Origin: Erpobdella octoculata
Taxonomy: Eukaryota; Annelida; Clitellata; Hirudinida; Erpobdellidae
Assembly: GCA_963978895.1 (NCBI GenBank)
Contig: OZ022242.1
Span: 29,705,306 to 29,769,305, forward strand
Reading direction: 5' to 3'
Length of the DNA stretch: 64,000 bases
Made by a program: the position numbers and the translations under genes. This document shows positions 26,230 to 44,295 of the stretch, one piece after another (the first letter of the stretch is position 1; every line of letters begins with the position of its first letter). The notes below the pieces were generated by a model, which did not search any database, was not told where the DNA came from, and saw only the letters and a list, made by a program, of their open reading frames with translations.

Positions 26230-27430
26230 TTCCTATCTTCTTTTCTACGGTCTCATTCACCTAACAGCAGCATGGTTTTTTGCATTCCAAATCTACCTGC
26301 ACTAACTAACTGGAGTCTGTTTATGACTGTTCATTACAGGATCACAAATGTAAAGATTTAGTTTACTTACTTCGATTTTCAAAAACCCTTTGATTCCGTT
26401 TCCCATACCAAGTTTATTTTAAAACTTAAGGCTTATGGCGCCTTATGGCATCAGCGGCAGTTTGCTTGCTTGGATAACTGACTTTCTATCTAACACTATG
26501 CAGTAAGTTCAGTGCCGAGGGGTGCTATCCAAGCCATCGAATGTTTCAAGCGGAGGCCATCAATGCAGTGTACTGAAACCCACCTTTTTCATTGTTTACA
26601 TTAATGATAACACTAGACAGCATCGCAAACAGGCCTGTCTTTGTTAAACTTTTTGCTGATGATATCAAATTCTACTCAAGCTCCAGCTCAGCCTACACGG
26701 ATTTAAAAAAAGCTATAAACCATTTCACATCTTAGAGTCAACTGTTTTAGCTAAACCTGTTTTTCAATAAATGTGTGGTGTGATCAGTTGGCCAAAAAAA
26801 ACGGTCAATGAACTCCCATTATCAACTAGATGTTGTGGAGCAGATTAGAGACATATGAGCGATTGTTGATGGTAACCTTACTTTCAAGAAACATGTCAAC
26901 AACAGCATACATTCTGCTTCTATTTGTGGAATTTCTGTGTGGAATTCATGCTATAAATATCTGATTGATAGAATTGAGAGAAGTTCGGAGACGATTTACT
27001 AAGGCCCTCCAATCGCTTCGGAAATAGCCGTACCTGGTTCATCTTGGGCTACTCAATCTTCATACATTTCAGCTTAGACGAATATTCCTGGACTTTTGTT
27101 TATGTTACAAGATACTGCATTATAACATCAAAACTGTCTTTGTGCATCAATTTGGTTTTTTTTAAATTACTCGGCAACCGGCATAAGCTAGAGACAAATA
27201 TGTTCTCCATTAAAGCCACAAAAAAATTTTCTAACCGGATTGTTACCATTTGGAATTCGTTGCCCGTACATGCTATATCATCAATTATTTTTTTCAAGAT
27301 TTAGATGTTTTGTTACTCAGGCTGATTTAAATCGATGTCTTTCTGTCACCAAATTTGTTTTGAACCTTTTTATGTTTACGCTCATCCTTTCTCTTTTTAT
27401 AAAAAAAATCGGTTTTCCGAATTGAAAAAT
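26230..27430 (+). pseudogene. Non-LTR retrotransposon reverse transcriptase relic
   Basis: Pieces in all three forward frames give the C-terminal half of a CR1/Jockey-superfamily polymerase. YGISGSLLAWITDFLSN lies near 26435-26490. A degenerate motif B region follows. LFADDIKFYS, with the catalytic FADD box, is at about 26648-26680. The C-terminal FSNRIVTIWNSLP signature is at about 27230-27270. Many stops and frameshifts show an old dead copy. It is flanked by AT-rich DNA with no clear termini. The endonuclease part is absent, as usual for 5'-truncated LINE insertions. Confidence 0.75.
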
Positions 27431-28451
27431 AACCTTCATTTTGACCTATCAAGTCAGTTTTGTAACATACTCATTTGTGTTCAAGTCCATACTTCTGTAA
27501 ATCTCTGTGTTTTCACGTTAGTCAAAGTTTATACGTAGTTTATATGTTATGATCAAAATTGGGTCATTGTTGGATTGGCTTGAAGATGATAAGTTTTCTC
27601 ATGGAACAACACTCTGGTAACACCAAAATCTATGTTTGTTTTTGTTCTGCAGATAGAACAATAGAAACCGACTAAGTCAATATGTTAAAATAAACTGGCC
27701 GCCACGTACATGTATGGCTTTATATAGAGCTGCAAACATGTTTGAAAAACCTTTAGTTGAGCAAAAATAGATTATTTTTCTTTTACACTTCAAACTGGAA
27801 CATATCAAACAGCTTGTTAATTTTGTTTAACTAAAGAGGGTTTCAAGTGTACTTGTCTACAGCGTGCTTATAAATTTGACAATTAAAAAAATTAAACCAT
27901 GATATTTTGACTGAGCACAGATCCGTAAGCACTTGTAGACAATTTTTTTAAACGATGACTTTGGTAGAAGTAATGCAATTTGGAAAAAAAACAAAAGTTA
28001 AAAATATGAAGACACTGTTGCTAATTTGATATCGTGTTTTTGTAAAATTAGAGTCAATATGAGCCTAAAATACATTTTCTATTCAGTAATCATAATTATT
28101 TTAAGAAAAACTTGGAGATGTTAGCGACGAGCCAGAAAAATGATTCCATCCGGACATCAAAGAAATGGAATCTTAGTACCAAGGACATTTGGTCACCGCA
28201 ATGATGGCACTCTATTTCAAGTCTTTAAAACGAGACACTCCTGCTGCTCAACATTTACGGCCCGCAAAGAAATGCAAATTTATTTTTTGATGTTTCTGGA
28301 AAACATTTTTTTCTAGCGTGCATATCCAATACAATTTTTTATTCGTTATTTGTTCATTTGTTATATGTTCTCTGTATTTTTTCACATAATCTGCCATTTA
28401 AGTTAATAAACTGCTTTATTACAATAAAGGTACAGTTTAATTCTCCTATAA
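27431..28451. other. Intergenic DNA
   Basis: No gene recognised. The ORF-sized frames around 27335-27538 follow the LINE relic and lack domain signatures. Confidence 0.45.
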
Positions 28452-29460
28452 CAAGCATGTCCAAAGTTTGGCCCGCGTTAACATTTCAAGTAGCCCGCGT
28501 TACTAAATATAATTTTTACAAAAACGGGCGATTCTATGGTGGAATTCCTACTTATGACAAACCTATCGTAAAACTTCCAAAACATAATCAAATATTTTCG
28601 CAGCGTCTTTTTCAATAATTCTACATTTTATGTTTTACGGTATTCGATACCAACAATAATGCAAGTGTTAATACAAACCCTGCAGATTTTATTTCGAGTC
28701 AGATTGTGAAGTTGGTGTTGTTTATTTATTTGTTTTTGTGCCTCATCTAAAATTGACAAGTAAAAAAAAGGGAAGTTGATCATGAAGAGCGCCGCTTCCG
28801 GAAAAACCGAAAAAGTGAGTATTTTTTCACTGAGCAACTGAATAATTGTGTGTGCTTGATTTGTTTATAAATTGTGGCCGTTTACAAGAAATTCAATATC
28901 AAGAGTCACTATCAGACAAAACATTCAAACTATGACAAGTTGACTGAAAATAAAATAAACGAGCAGAAAAGATTAATAAACTGGAAGCTGAATTTACTTT
29001 ACAAAGAAACTGTTTTGCAAAAATCGGTTAGTCAAATAAAAATGTGACAAGGGCAGGTTATGAGGTGGCAACGCTAATATCCAAACATAGCAAATTATTT
29101 ACTGAAGGCGAGTTTGTCAATTGTGAAAATTGTGGAAAATATCTGTCTACAAAAATAACTGTTTTACAATATTAGTCTGTCACGCAGCCCCACAGTTAGA
29201 AGAATCAAAGACATCTCCTCTGACATTCAAAAACAATTAGAAATTAAAGCAGCAAAATGTGACTTTTTACATAGCATGTAAGAAAGCACTGATGCATTGG
29301 ACAGTGCCCAGTTTTTGTATTTTTTAAAAGTGTTGATAACCTGTGTGTGAGTGAGGAATTATGTACTTGACCTGCACAGTTTCAAGGACCAAACCAGAAG
29401 AAAAGATTTATTTGCTTCTATTAGAAACATGAGCATTTTTCTTTCATTATTTTAATCAAA
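28452..29460 (+). pseudogene. hAT transposase relic (GTF2IRD2/SCAND3-like), truncated
   Basis: The left end AAGCATGTCCAAAGTTTGGC with CCGCG resembles hAT terminal repeats. Shifting frames then give a BED/C2H2-like finger (VCLICL...VAVYKKFNIKSHY...KH, about 28850-28925), a lysine-rich linker, and the N-terminal transposase region (AGYEVATLISKHSKLFTEGE near 29055-29115, then ISLS-type and RRI/DI-type helices). Stops and frameshifts are frequent. The catalytic core and right terminus are not found before the next hAT element at 29543. Family knowledge: such transposases were domesticated in vertebrates, but nothing suggests domestication here. Confidence 0.7.
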
Positions 29461-29534
29461 GCTACAGTAACGCGTGGTCGGACACAGCTAGTACTAGATA
29501 TAATATGATACTTATTATATTGTATTATATTATA

Positions 29535-30356
29535 CTTATGATTAGAGCTCTCTTCAATCTACGTTAACTTTTCGATTAACACGTAAAAGTTTTAACTCGA
29601 TTAAACATCTGAACGCAAATGACAAATTTTAACGCGTTTGAAAAGTTTTAATTATTTCTTTTATAAATACAATACTTACGATGTCTATGATTTTTTTTTA
29701 GCAACAAACAGGCTTCTTGGTTTCTTATTTACAGAGTGCATTTTCGTTCACATCAATTTCGATCGTTCTCGCGCTTCAAACACAAATGGAATCAAAATCT
29801 AAAAGAACTAGTAGAAGGTGGGTTAAACATCGAGATTCTGAAACCTTCAATTAAGCGGCTACAAACCTATGACGCATCAGATTTAGAAGATGAAATACTT
29901 GTAAAAAAAACCAGTTCAAATTCTCTTCCTCAACGATATAAAACAGAGTCTGAAATTAACCTAAATAGATGTATATTTGAATGGTGGCAACAACACGAGA
30001 AAGTTGGTAAAGAAATACTTGTAATCGCCTGCTAGTACAGTTCTATGTGAACATTTGTTCTTTGTGTCCGGCAACATAGTGAACAAAAAACAGACCTCAC
30101 TTAATCCAACCAATGTGAAAAAACTTGTTTGCTTGAGCACAGGCTTAAATTAGATTTGTAACTATAAACTATGAAATATGTAGCTATAAAAATGTTAAAA
30201 ACATAACATAAAAGCTATATAAAAAATAAGTTAGTGAAATAGAAATGTTATCTTAAAATACTGCGTTAAAATCACGATTACTTTTAGATTAAAATTTTTA
30301 ATCGTTCGATTAACTTCGATTAATTATTTTAATCGTAGAGCAGCTCTACTTATGAT
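29535..30356. mobile_element. hAT transposon, internally deleted, 8-bp TSD CTTATGAT
   Basis: The element proper is 29543-30348. Its ends are TAGAGCTCTCTTCAATC on the left and, inverted, TAGAGCTGCTCTACGATTAA on the right. Both ends are flanked by the identical octamer CTTATGAT (29535-29542 and 30349-30356). An 8-bp duplication and TAGAGCTG-type termini with ATTAATCG-rich subterminal repeats are hAT hallmarks. Only the transposase C-terminus remains inside, so the copy cannot move itself. Confidence 0.88.
29736..30175 (+). pseudogene. hAT transposase C-terminal fragment (ZBED1-like)
   Basis: The open frame at 29736-30035 ends in the dimerisation-domain signature INLNRCIFEWWQQHEK. After a stop and frameshift the same domain continues with GNIVNKKQTSLNP and KKLVCLSTGL near 30075-30150. 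This is the C-terminal hAT dimerisation region. The BED finger and catalytic DDE core are missing between the terminal repeat and this fragment, so a large internal deletion occurred. The proximal half (residues 1-60) is acidic and is less conserved linker. Confidence 0.8.
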
Positions 30357-30572
30357 ATTAGAAATATTTGTCATCCGCTACAGTTTGTGTGTTTACACAG
30401 ATACATTTTTATAATGGACCTGATCATACCTTTATTATGTTGTATCATACATTGTACAGCCTTTAATTTTTAAAAAGGTAAATAAACATAACTAACTATA
30501 CTAGTCTGTTAAGAGCTGAAACAAAAAGTCGTTTTTTTAATGAATAAATCATAGACTAGAGTATATGTTTAA

Positions 30573-30610
30573 ACCAAGGATATCTTTATATCAAGATATC
30601 CTTGGTTCAA
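30573..30610. other. Perfect 15-bp-stem hairpin
   Basis: AACCAAGGATATCTT and its exact inverse are separated by TATATC, and the pairing continues imperfectly outward (ATGTTTA / TTCAAACCTAT). It may be the remains of a palindromic MITE. Confidence 0.7.
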
Positions 30611-30654
30611 ACCTATACCAATAACAGAAAATTTAAAATAACATTTTCCTACCC

Positions 30655-30706
30655 ACCCCGTTTTGGACCCAATTCTTTCACTAATCCTGTATCCGGCCCT
30701 GTATTA
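30655..30706 (-). mobile_element. Lone hAT-like terminus (CCGGATACAGGATTAG)
   Basis: The inverse strand reads CAGGGCCGGATACAGGATTA and G-rich DNA downstream, closely matching the left end of the element at 15227. No partner end is seen upstream, so this is a fragment. Confidence 0.45.
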
Positions 30707-30712
30707 GAGCAA

Positions 30713-31569
30713 CAATTTGAAATAAAAATAGCGATGAACTGAAGTCATTCTTATCTTTAGCATAATAAATGACTTAAGAATTTGTTTAAATAATACATAT
30801 AAATATTAAATATAAATGAACATCTGATGTTTATAAAAATCTGTGTAACACGACAAAATTGAATAAATAAAAGAAAATATTAAAAATTTGAAATCTACCA
30901 ACTTTTTGAATTTTGAAAATACTCGCAAAGTTTTATATACACCGGCAAGAGACCAATGTTGAAATCCTAGTCAAAATTTGTTTTATATTTTTTTTCTACT
31001 TGAAGACCAAAAATATAAAATACTTGAATTTTTTAAACCTAAACAAATGATTGTACGTTCCTGTTTATAGTCGTTGAAGAAAACTTTTTTCATGCACCAC
31101 GAGAGACAATTGTGTTAACGTTAATGGCGTTTGTTTGAATTATTATATTTAACAATTAATATGAAGAATAATGATCAGTTTGCAAACGCGTTCAATAATG
31201 CAAGCAAAATCTGTAGAAGTTAATCGCAGATCAAAAAACATGGTTGGTACCGGCAAGATGAACAACAACTTTCTATTAGCTGTATCACCACCTCGTGATA
31301 TCTTTAATTTGACGCCTGAGTCTGAATAACAAATATTTAAACACTGAAATTATTTTTTAAACATAATAAAAAATCTCACTTTTCAAAAATTTTTAATTGT
31401 GTTTATTTTTCAACCGAAAAAAATATATTCAAAATAACCGTGCTGAATCAAACTCACTCCTAACGAACTGCTAGACGATCTAAACCTTAACGAAAGCCAA
31501 ATTCTTGAAGTAGGGCTAGCGCTAGTTTTGAATTGAATTATTCTTCCTTATGTGTTTTTTTGAGAAAAA
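30713..31569. other. AT-rich intergenic DNA
   Basis: No gene recognised. Confidence 0.45.
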
Positions 31570-31577
31570 CATTTCTG

Positions 31578-31704
31578 TTATATATAAACGTAGCTACGTT
31601 TTGTCAAAACACGGTCAGTTTGTTCAATGAGTACACTGAGTACAGCATTACCTACATTTACACATCAACTCATTGGAACAACACGTGATACAACATACAT
31701 CAGG
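31578..31704 (+). promoter_or_regulatory. Possible TATA promoter with first exon
   Basis: TTATATATAAACG at about 31578 resembles a TATA box. An ATG follows at 31627, opening 26 codons (starting MSTLSTALPTFTHQLI) that end in CAG followed by GTAGTTTT, a possible donor. It is the nearest candidate upstream promoter for the aquaporin 2.7 kb downstream, but the reading phase does not join the aquaporin frame, so it would have to be an untranslated or alternative first exon. Weak evidence. Confidence 0.2.
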
Positions 31705-33254
31705 TAGTTTTTCCATAGCTTTTGAAACTGTTGTTGATTTTCTATTCAAATTAAAAAAGTTTTTTAAATAAGTTAAAAAATTGGCATAATCAGTAAATTG
31801 TCAAAAATTTATTTTAAAATTTATTTTTTCTTTATGATATACCGTTTTCTTAACTAGAACAAAAATTAAGAAAGATCTCTTAAATATAGACAGTCATGAG
31901 AAATAGTTATTTACATTTCGAATAATTTATGAAAATGTACGTTTGAAAGTTAATAAACATTTTTTTAAGTCCAAAGGTTAGAAAGTGTTTGAAAGTGTTA
32001 CTTACTCGTAGAATTACGACTGTGCAGTGTCGTCTTGATTTGTAATTAAGTACCAACAAGAGAGACACACGTTTGTGTTTTAACATTTTTTAAACAATAC
32101 CACGTTTAGAAACTTACATTAATTTTTAACCAAATTATCACATACCATTGTAGTATTAAAACAGATTACTACTATTATGTGGAGCTAATTAACATAAAAT
32201 GCCGATAAAATATCAACAATGTAAACAAAATATTATCTAACGTCTACTTTTACATTTATAACAATGCAATGAACTGAGAAAATTAAACAAGTAAATTAAA
32301 AACGAATTTTTAAAACCAATGCTCTTAAATGTAATTAAAACACAAATTTTGCAATCAATTTTTTCTTATATTACTCTTTTATTTTATATTAAAGTCGAAA
32401 TATCTTAATTATATCGAAATATCGAAATTAATTAAAATTAACTAAATTAATTGACTTATTGTAAAACTAATAATTGAATATTGCATTGTCTTCTATTTTG
32501 AGCATGTATGCAAAATTTGAAAAAAATCTATCATCAGGAAGTGACTCAAAAATTGATTGCAAGATTTGAAACCGACAGAGAAACAAACAGACAGACAGAG
32601 AAACCAACAGACAGACAGAGAAACAAACAGACAGACAGAGAAATATAGACGACGAGTTAATAAAAGCATTGGTAAAAAATGAAGAACTTACAGAATAGAC
32701 ATTTTAAGGCAGTTTTAACTACATGAATTGAAACTAATATTAGTCTTCTGGGAGTGCTCAGTTTTCTTCTAGATTTTTATCTTTTTTAGAACCCCAAAAA
32801 TGAATATGGTCTTTTGAGCAAAAAGCAGTTTTAACTGTTAAAAATAATTTTGCAGGGCAAGCAGGCTTACAAGTCCAAGTCTTTCCACCTTTCCCGATCA
32901 AGAGATGCTGATGAAGTCAAGCTGGCTTTTAACTGTAAAATGCTTATCAAATATCAACAATTGTGTTTATTGTGATTTTCAATAGCAAAATATCACATGT
33001 GATAACTAATTAACAACAACATAATTAGCAATCATAAGTTTTTTTAATTTAATTTTAGTCTTGAATAAAAACAGTTTTTATCACAAAAAACTAGAAAAAT
33101 TGTTTGTTCTATCGACGTGGCCAGAGGCGCTCGTAAAATTTCATTGTTTGTTGAAGAGCATTTGAGATTAAGAAAACGCAATAATTGAGATAGGATGGGA
33201 AAAAATAAAAAAACATTTGTTTAACAATTTGAAATTGCACATAAAAAGCTATAA
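31705..33254. other. AT-rich DNA with a dispersed-repeat relic
   Basis: No gene. At 32495-32670 a repeat relic (GCAAAATTTGAAAAAAATC, then AGGAAGTGACTCAAAAATTG, GCAAGATTTG and a 20-bp ACAGACAGACAGAGAAACAA tandem, four copies) matches the block order of 43740-43890. Confidence 0.5.
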
Positions 33255-33415
33255 TGACTATCATCATCATTCATTTTCCATCCATGGCCAAAACTAATAT
33301 CATTGTTGTCAAGGTTTTTGTCATCTTCATCATCATCACCATCATCATTATTATCCTCATCATTATTGTCATCATCATCCCCACCGTAATTATTATCATC
33401 ATCATCAAAATGATT
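33255..33415. repeat. Degenerate (ATC)n array
   Basis: Interrupted ATC/ATT trinucleotides giving Ile- or Met-rich frames on both strands. Confidence 0.8.
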
Positions 33416-33862
33416 TCGAAAGTTTTTTTTTTAATTAAATAAACAGCATTCCAATATGCAGCTGAACACAAATAAAGTTCACTTCACTCACAAGAAATAT
33501 TGTACATTCTAAGCACCTTCCACTTCTGATAAAAAACAAATTTTGTCTAATTTGATGTACTTCTAGCTATCACTGACATAATAACAAGAAATGTTTGATA
33601 ATGAAAAAATCTATTTTCCAGGGCTGTCGATAAAGCATTATATTTTAAGGATTTTGAGTATCGTATACAATCATGCAAATCTTGATTGCTTTAAAGTGTT
33701 TATTGAGTTTGAACAATGATGATTATTTATAGTTTTTCAATGTAGTTTCAGTTGGGCAGGAACCAGCTTCTGATAAGGATATTTTATATTGAAAAATCAT
33801 TATTGTTCAATAACAAACACTGAATTCTACATCATTTATTAACCAGGTCACTGCTTTCCAAA

Positions 33863-34057
33863 TCAATAATTTCTTATCACCAGTCTATAATTAAGCAGTT
33901 CATTGGTCAAGTAACCACAGAGACCAACGTTGCTTCCGCTTGGCTCAATTGAAGGAGAATGATTCGAAGGCATAACGAAAGTTGATTTAGGAGTTTGTAA
34001 CATGATCTTCATGTAGTCGTAACGGGTTAGGAAGTTGAATACAACCACGTTGTCACG
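33863..34057 (-). CDS. Candidate last exon of an unknown gene
   Basis: On the minus strand, after ATACAG (a possible acceptor at about 34058), a 64-codon open stretch reads RDNVVVFNFLTRYDYMKIML, continues with STFVMPSNHS and SNVGLCGYLTNELLNY, and ends in TGA. An AATAAA (GTTAATAAATG) follows about 20 bp after the stop. The mixed composition and the poly(A) signal support a terminal coding exon or the 3' end of a retrocopy. It lies 340 bp from aquaporin exon 1 on the other strand. Upstream exons would have to be sought inside the aquaporin locus. The family is not recognised. Confidence 0.4.
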   Translation of the reverse strand, partial: RDNVVVFNFLTRYDYMKIMLQTPKSTFVMPSNHSPSIEPSGSNVGLCGYLTNELLNYRLVIRNY

Positions 34058-34392
34058 CTGTATCTTTCATATTAGCATTCAATTTATACTAATAAGAGTA
34101 ATATTTATTCAGTAATTATTTAAACAAATACAGTTTTTCTAACTTACAATCTAGTAACAAAGATGTTCAAGGCAATCGGCCATGAATTTCATTGAATAAA
34201 TAGATTTTCAAATGTCACAACACATCTTCAATCTCATGTTACCTCATTTTACAAAACTTTGAACGATCAGCAATCATTTGAAGTGACCTAAAGTCTCATA
34301 TTTCACAAGGTCAAAGTTCGAAAATTTTCAAATAAAAGGCTCAACTTGCTGACGACTCACAAAAATAGTCCTCTGCGAATTTCGTTTCTGAA

Positions 34393-40947
<6,555 letters not shown>

Positions 40948-41600
40948 AATTTAATTTTGCTAGTTCACCGTTTTTTATGTTGCTACGTTTTCATTCTACT
41001 TAAAAAAAATCCCTTTCGTTGAATATTTTCTAGTAAAATAACTCTATTATGTTTTGTTGACAGAAAAGAGTTCAAGTGTTTTTTCTCGTTTTAAACTAAG
41101 TTTTTACTCGTTTAAAGTTTTCTTGTGTTTCTAAACTTTTGTTGAACGTCTTTAAATAACATAATGTGATTCCTTCAGTTAACTGTGCTAATTACACTCA
41201 ACAAGACTCAAGTGTCATCGAGAAATTTTCGTTTTGTTTACACTTTTAAGATTTTGCTATAAAATATTTGTCTAGCTGATATGTTCCAGCTGTATTGTTT
41301 GCAGATGTTCTAGATTTTAATGTTTGTAAATGTAGCGCAACGTTTGTTTGAAATTCATTCCACGTTATGCAATCAAGTCTTCATATAACTAATTTGTCTC
41401 CCTACTCAGCTGCTCTAATTTTTGTGGTGTTTACCGTGTCAGTATTTCTCTTCTTTCATTTTTTCAATTTTTAAATTATTTTAAAAGTTCGTGTGTTGTT
41501 GGAAAACTGTGGAGTCAAAAAAAATAATGTGAGTGTTCAATCAAAATTATGTGCGTGTGTTAAATAAAAGTGATGTGCGTGTGTTCAATAAAAATGAACA
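40948..41600 (+). other. Probable aquaporin 3' UTR
   Basis: AT-rich sequence after the stop. Candidate poly(A) signals AATAAA are at about 41564 (TAAATAAAAGTG) and 41580 (TTCAATAAAAATG), near a GT-rich repeat (GTGATGTGCGTGTGTT) that could serve as the downstream element. Confidence 0.45.
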
Positions 41601-42349
41601 GTACTAAACACATGCGCTTGCTCTTAGAGTTTCTTTATAAACGTTTATTAATCCAACAAGATTGATGAAACGAGTTACCTCTGCGAGACAATCAACCTAA
41701 ATAAATTATGATCAGACAAAACAAATAAAGTCAATAACATAAGGTCATGATTTTGATAGTTCTAAAAAAACGATATCCTTTCTTTTAGATTTTTTGAAGT
41801 TTTTCATAAGCCATAATTACATTGACTTTAATTTTAGATTTATGTTTGAATAAAATCATCCAAACAGCTTACGTTAAAGACAATGCTCAGAATATTTGAC
41901 TATCGCTTGTTCATATATAATTAGCAATAGATTTCCGCTCCCCCCCCCCAAGCTAAAATTACGTGCCGACGGAGGTGCGTAACATAAACAAATAGTGTTG
42001 CCTCTGATTCAACTACATTCTAAAATTACTAATGCCTTTGTCAGCTTTAGAGCATCTGATAAAAAAAAGGTGCCTTATATTGACTCAGTGACGTAGCGAT
42101 GGAAGGACAGTCACACCGAGCGCCTGTGGTTAGGGGGCGCATTATCATTTAAACAAAAATGTATAAGGCTTTGAAAAACTTTGAAAAATACCTATGATTC
42201 GACTACCCTCCCCTCAGTAATCAGCTACTTTCCGAGAAAAAGTTGACAGAGGGTGCATTTTCTGAATGAAATGAAAAACGACAGTTTTTATAGCGCCTTG
42301 AATAACACGTGTTAATTAAAGGGCGCTTTACAGAGTTTGATCAGATCTT
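41601..42349. other. Intergenic DNA
   Basis: No gene. C-homopolymer at 41938-41949 and a GC-richer stretch 42090-42150 that may be a MITE end. Confidence 0.4.
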
Positions 42350-42690
42350 TTAAATAAATAAGTTTTTAACAGTCTTTTAAAATAAATAAGTTTTTAACAG
42401 TCTTTTAAAATAAATAAGTTTTTAACAGTCTTTTAAAATAAATAAGTTTTTAACAGTCTTTTAAAATAAATAAGTTTTTAACAGTCTTTTAAAATAAATA
42501 AGTTTTTAACAGTCTTTTAAAATAAATAAGTTTTTAACAGTCTTTTAAAATAAATAAGTTTTTAACAGTCTTTTAAAATAAATAAGTTTTTAACAGTCTT
42601 TTAAAATAAATAAGTTTTTAACAGTCTTTTAAAATAAATAAGTTTTTAACAGTCTTTTAAAATAAATAAGTTTTTAACAGTCTTTTAAAA
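42350..42690 (-). repeat. 28-bp minisatellite made from the end of a LINE ORF
   Basis: About twelve near-identical copies of a 28-bp unit whose sense (minus) strand reads AAAAGACTGTTAAAAACTTA then TTTATTTT. It is continuous with the 3' end of the LINE fragment at 42692; translated in the LINE frame one unit gives KRLLKTYLF followed by the stop codon. The array is therefore an amplification of the retrotransposon's last codons. Confidence 0.93.
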
Positions 42691-43490
42691 GTTGCAAGAG
42701 TGCTGGCCTCACGAACAGACTGTGAAATAGAGTTTCAGGCTAAGGGACCGGCAACTCGGAAGGAGCGTTCGCCGATACGAGTACGCGTAGGCGGAACGAA
42801 GACGTCGAGTGTTTTAAAAGACCGAAGTCGAAGACGGCTGGAGTCATCGGCTAGGGGTATTATGTGATGTCGAAGGTACAGGGGTGCTAGCCCGCTAAGG
42901 CACTGGAAAAATAGTAGACAGAGTTTGAATTAGATGAGTTCTTTTATTTTAAGGACGTGAAGCTGGTTGCGCAGAACTGGGATGATGTGGTTGTACCTGC
43001 CAATGCCAACAACGAGATGCGCAGCGGCATTGACAACAGCCTGTAGCCTTGCAGTTTCGAGCTGCGGTAGTCCAGAAAATGTGGCATTGAATAGTCTATG
43101 TGTGACAGGATGAACGACTGGACTAGCATGCATGCGACTCCACGCGAAAGCGATCTGATGACGGAGCAAATCCGCCGCAGCACCCCGAAGCAGGTTCGAA
43201 CAGCCTTGGTGATGTGTGGAACCAATGTCAGGCCACTGTCGAGTTGTAGTCCGAGGTCACGCACCACACCGAAAAAAAACGGACGATGTCGGAACAGACC
43301 AGGAACGGATCGCTGTCGAGTTGAGCAAGCATTCGAAAAGAAGAAAACCAAATCAGTTCAGCTTTTGACGAGTTGAACTGTAGTCGGTTGGACCTCATCC
43401 ACCCCGTTATGCCCGCAAACGCAATATGTCGACCGCAGATGGCTGACAGGATTCATATATTTGAGAATCATCGGCATAGTGATGATAGCC
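42691..43490 (-). pseudogene. CR1/L2-like LINE fragment (C-terminal polymerase)
   Basis: The minus-strand frame 43351-42944 carries the connection region RDLGLQLDSGLTLVPHITKA and LVQSFILSHIDY. After frame changes it ends with TRIGERSFRVAGPLA, a stop where a Trp is expected, and FKRLLKTYLF before TAA. The catalytic palm motifs are missing, so the copy is 5'-truncated. GC content is high compared with the flanks. The same clade supplies the longer copy at 62.1 kb (compare NLHISAVARSCFFHLRRI). Confidence 0.85.
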
Positions 43491-44295
43491 CTTTAAGATT
43501 CTGGATATACCATCTTTTAATTAATTGCAAAATAAATTTAAACGACATTTATTAAATTTATATATGTACAAATCTATATAATTGTATTTGATTTGTTTTA
43601 ACTAAAAACAAGTAAAGGAAAAAACGAGTTTTTTAACACAAACTTTGATTTCAAATACACTCGATGTGTGTCTGTGTGTATGTATACGAAAGATGTTCAA
43701 ATTACGTTTTTTTGTTTGTTTTTTTTAATTGAATCATGTATTGTCATCTAATATTAAGATATGCTGAAAGTTTCAGCTTCCTAGCTAGTCAAAAAGCTAG
43801 TTAAATTTCACTTGCAAGATTTGTGTACAGAGAAAGCCACACACATACACACACAGAGATTGTAACCTAAATAAAAGTTTGTCGAAAAGTTTACAAAAAT
43901 TTTCAAACTTTGCTAAGATGCATTGTCATGAAGGGCAAGCCTACATTTTAAATTTCAGCTCGATTGGATGACGGGAAATTAGTTTATTTTCATTTTCGAA
44001 GTTTGCAAACCATCAAGAAGCAATCAAGCAAGATTGGCGGTGAAGTTAATATAAGGAATTTAGAAAATAAATGCTTTCAAGGTTAGCAAACATTCAAGCA
44101 ACGACACAGACGTCGGCAAAACTAATACAGAGGATTTAAAACCAGGACAGCAATGGGTTTTTGTTTTTAAATTTCAATGTTGTGTTTATTTCATAAACTG
44201 AAAAAAAATACATTAAGATGTAAAAATTTGATAAAATAAAAAAAATAAATGAATTTGATAAGTAACAAATGTTTAAGTTAGGTAAACGTATTCGT
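43491..44295. other. Dispersed-repeat relics, no gene
   Basis: Blocks TGAAAGTTTCAGCTTCCTAG, CACTTGCAAGATTTGTGTAC and TAAATAAAAGTTTGTCG (43755-43885) match the layout of 32495-32670. TTTCAGCTCGATTGGATGAC (43958) belongs to a related family. The cullin poly(A) signal (AATAAA on the minus strand) is near 44190. Confidence 0.5.

Noticed and set aside
43098..43376. 92-codon plus-strand ORF
   Set aside because: Antisense shadow of the minus-strand LINE coding fragment.
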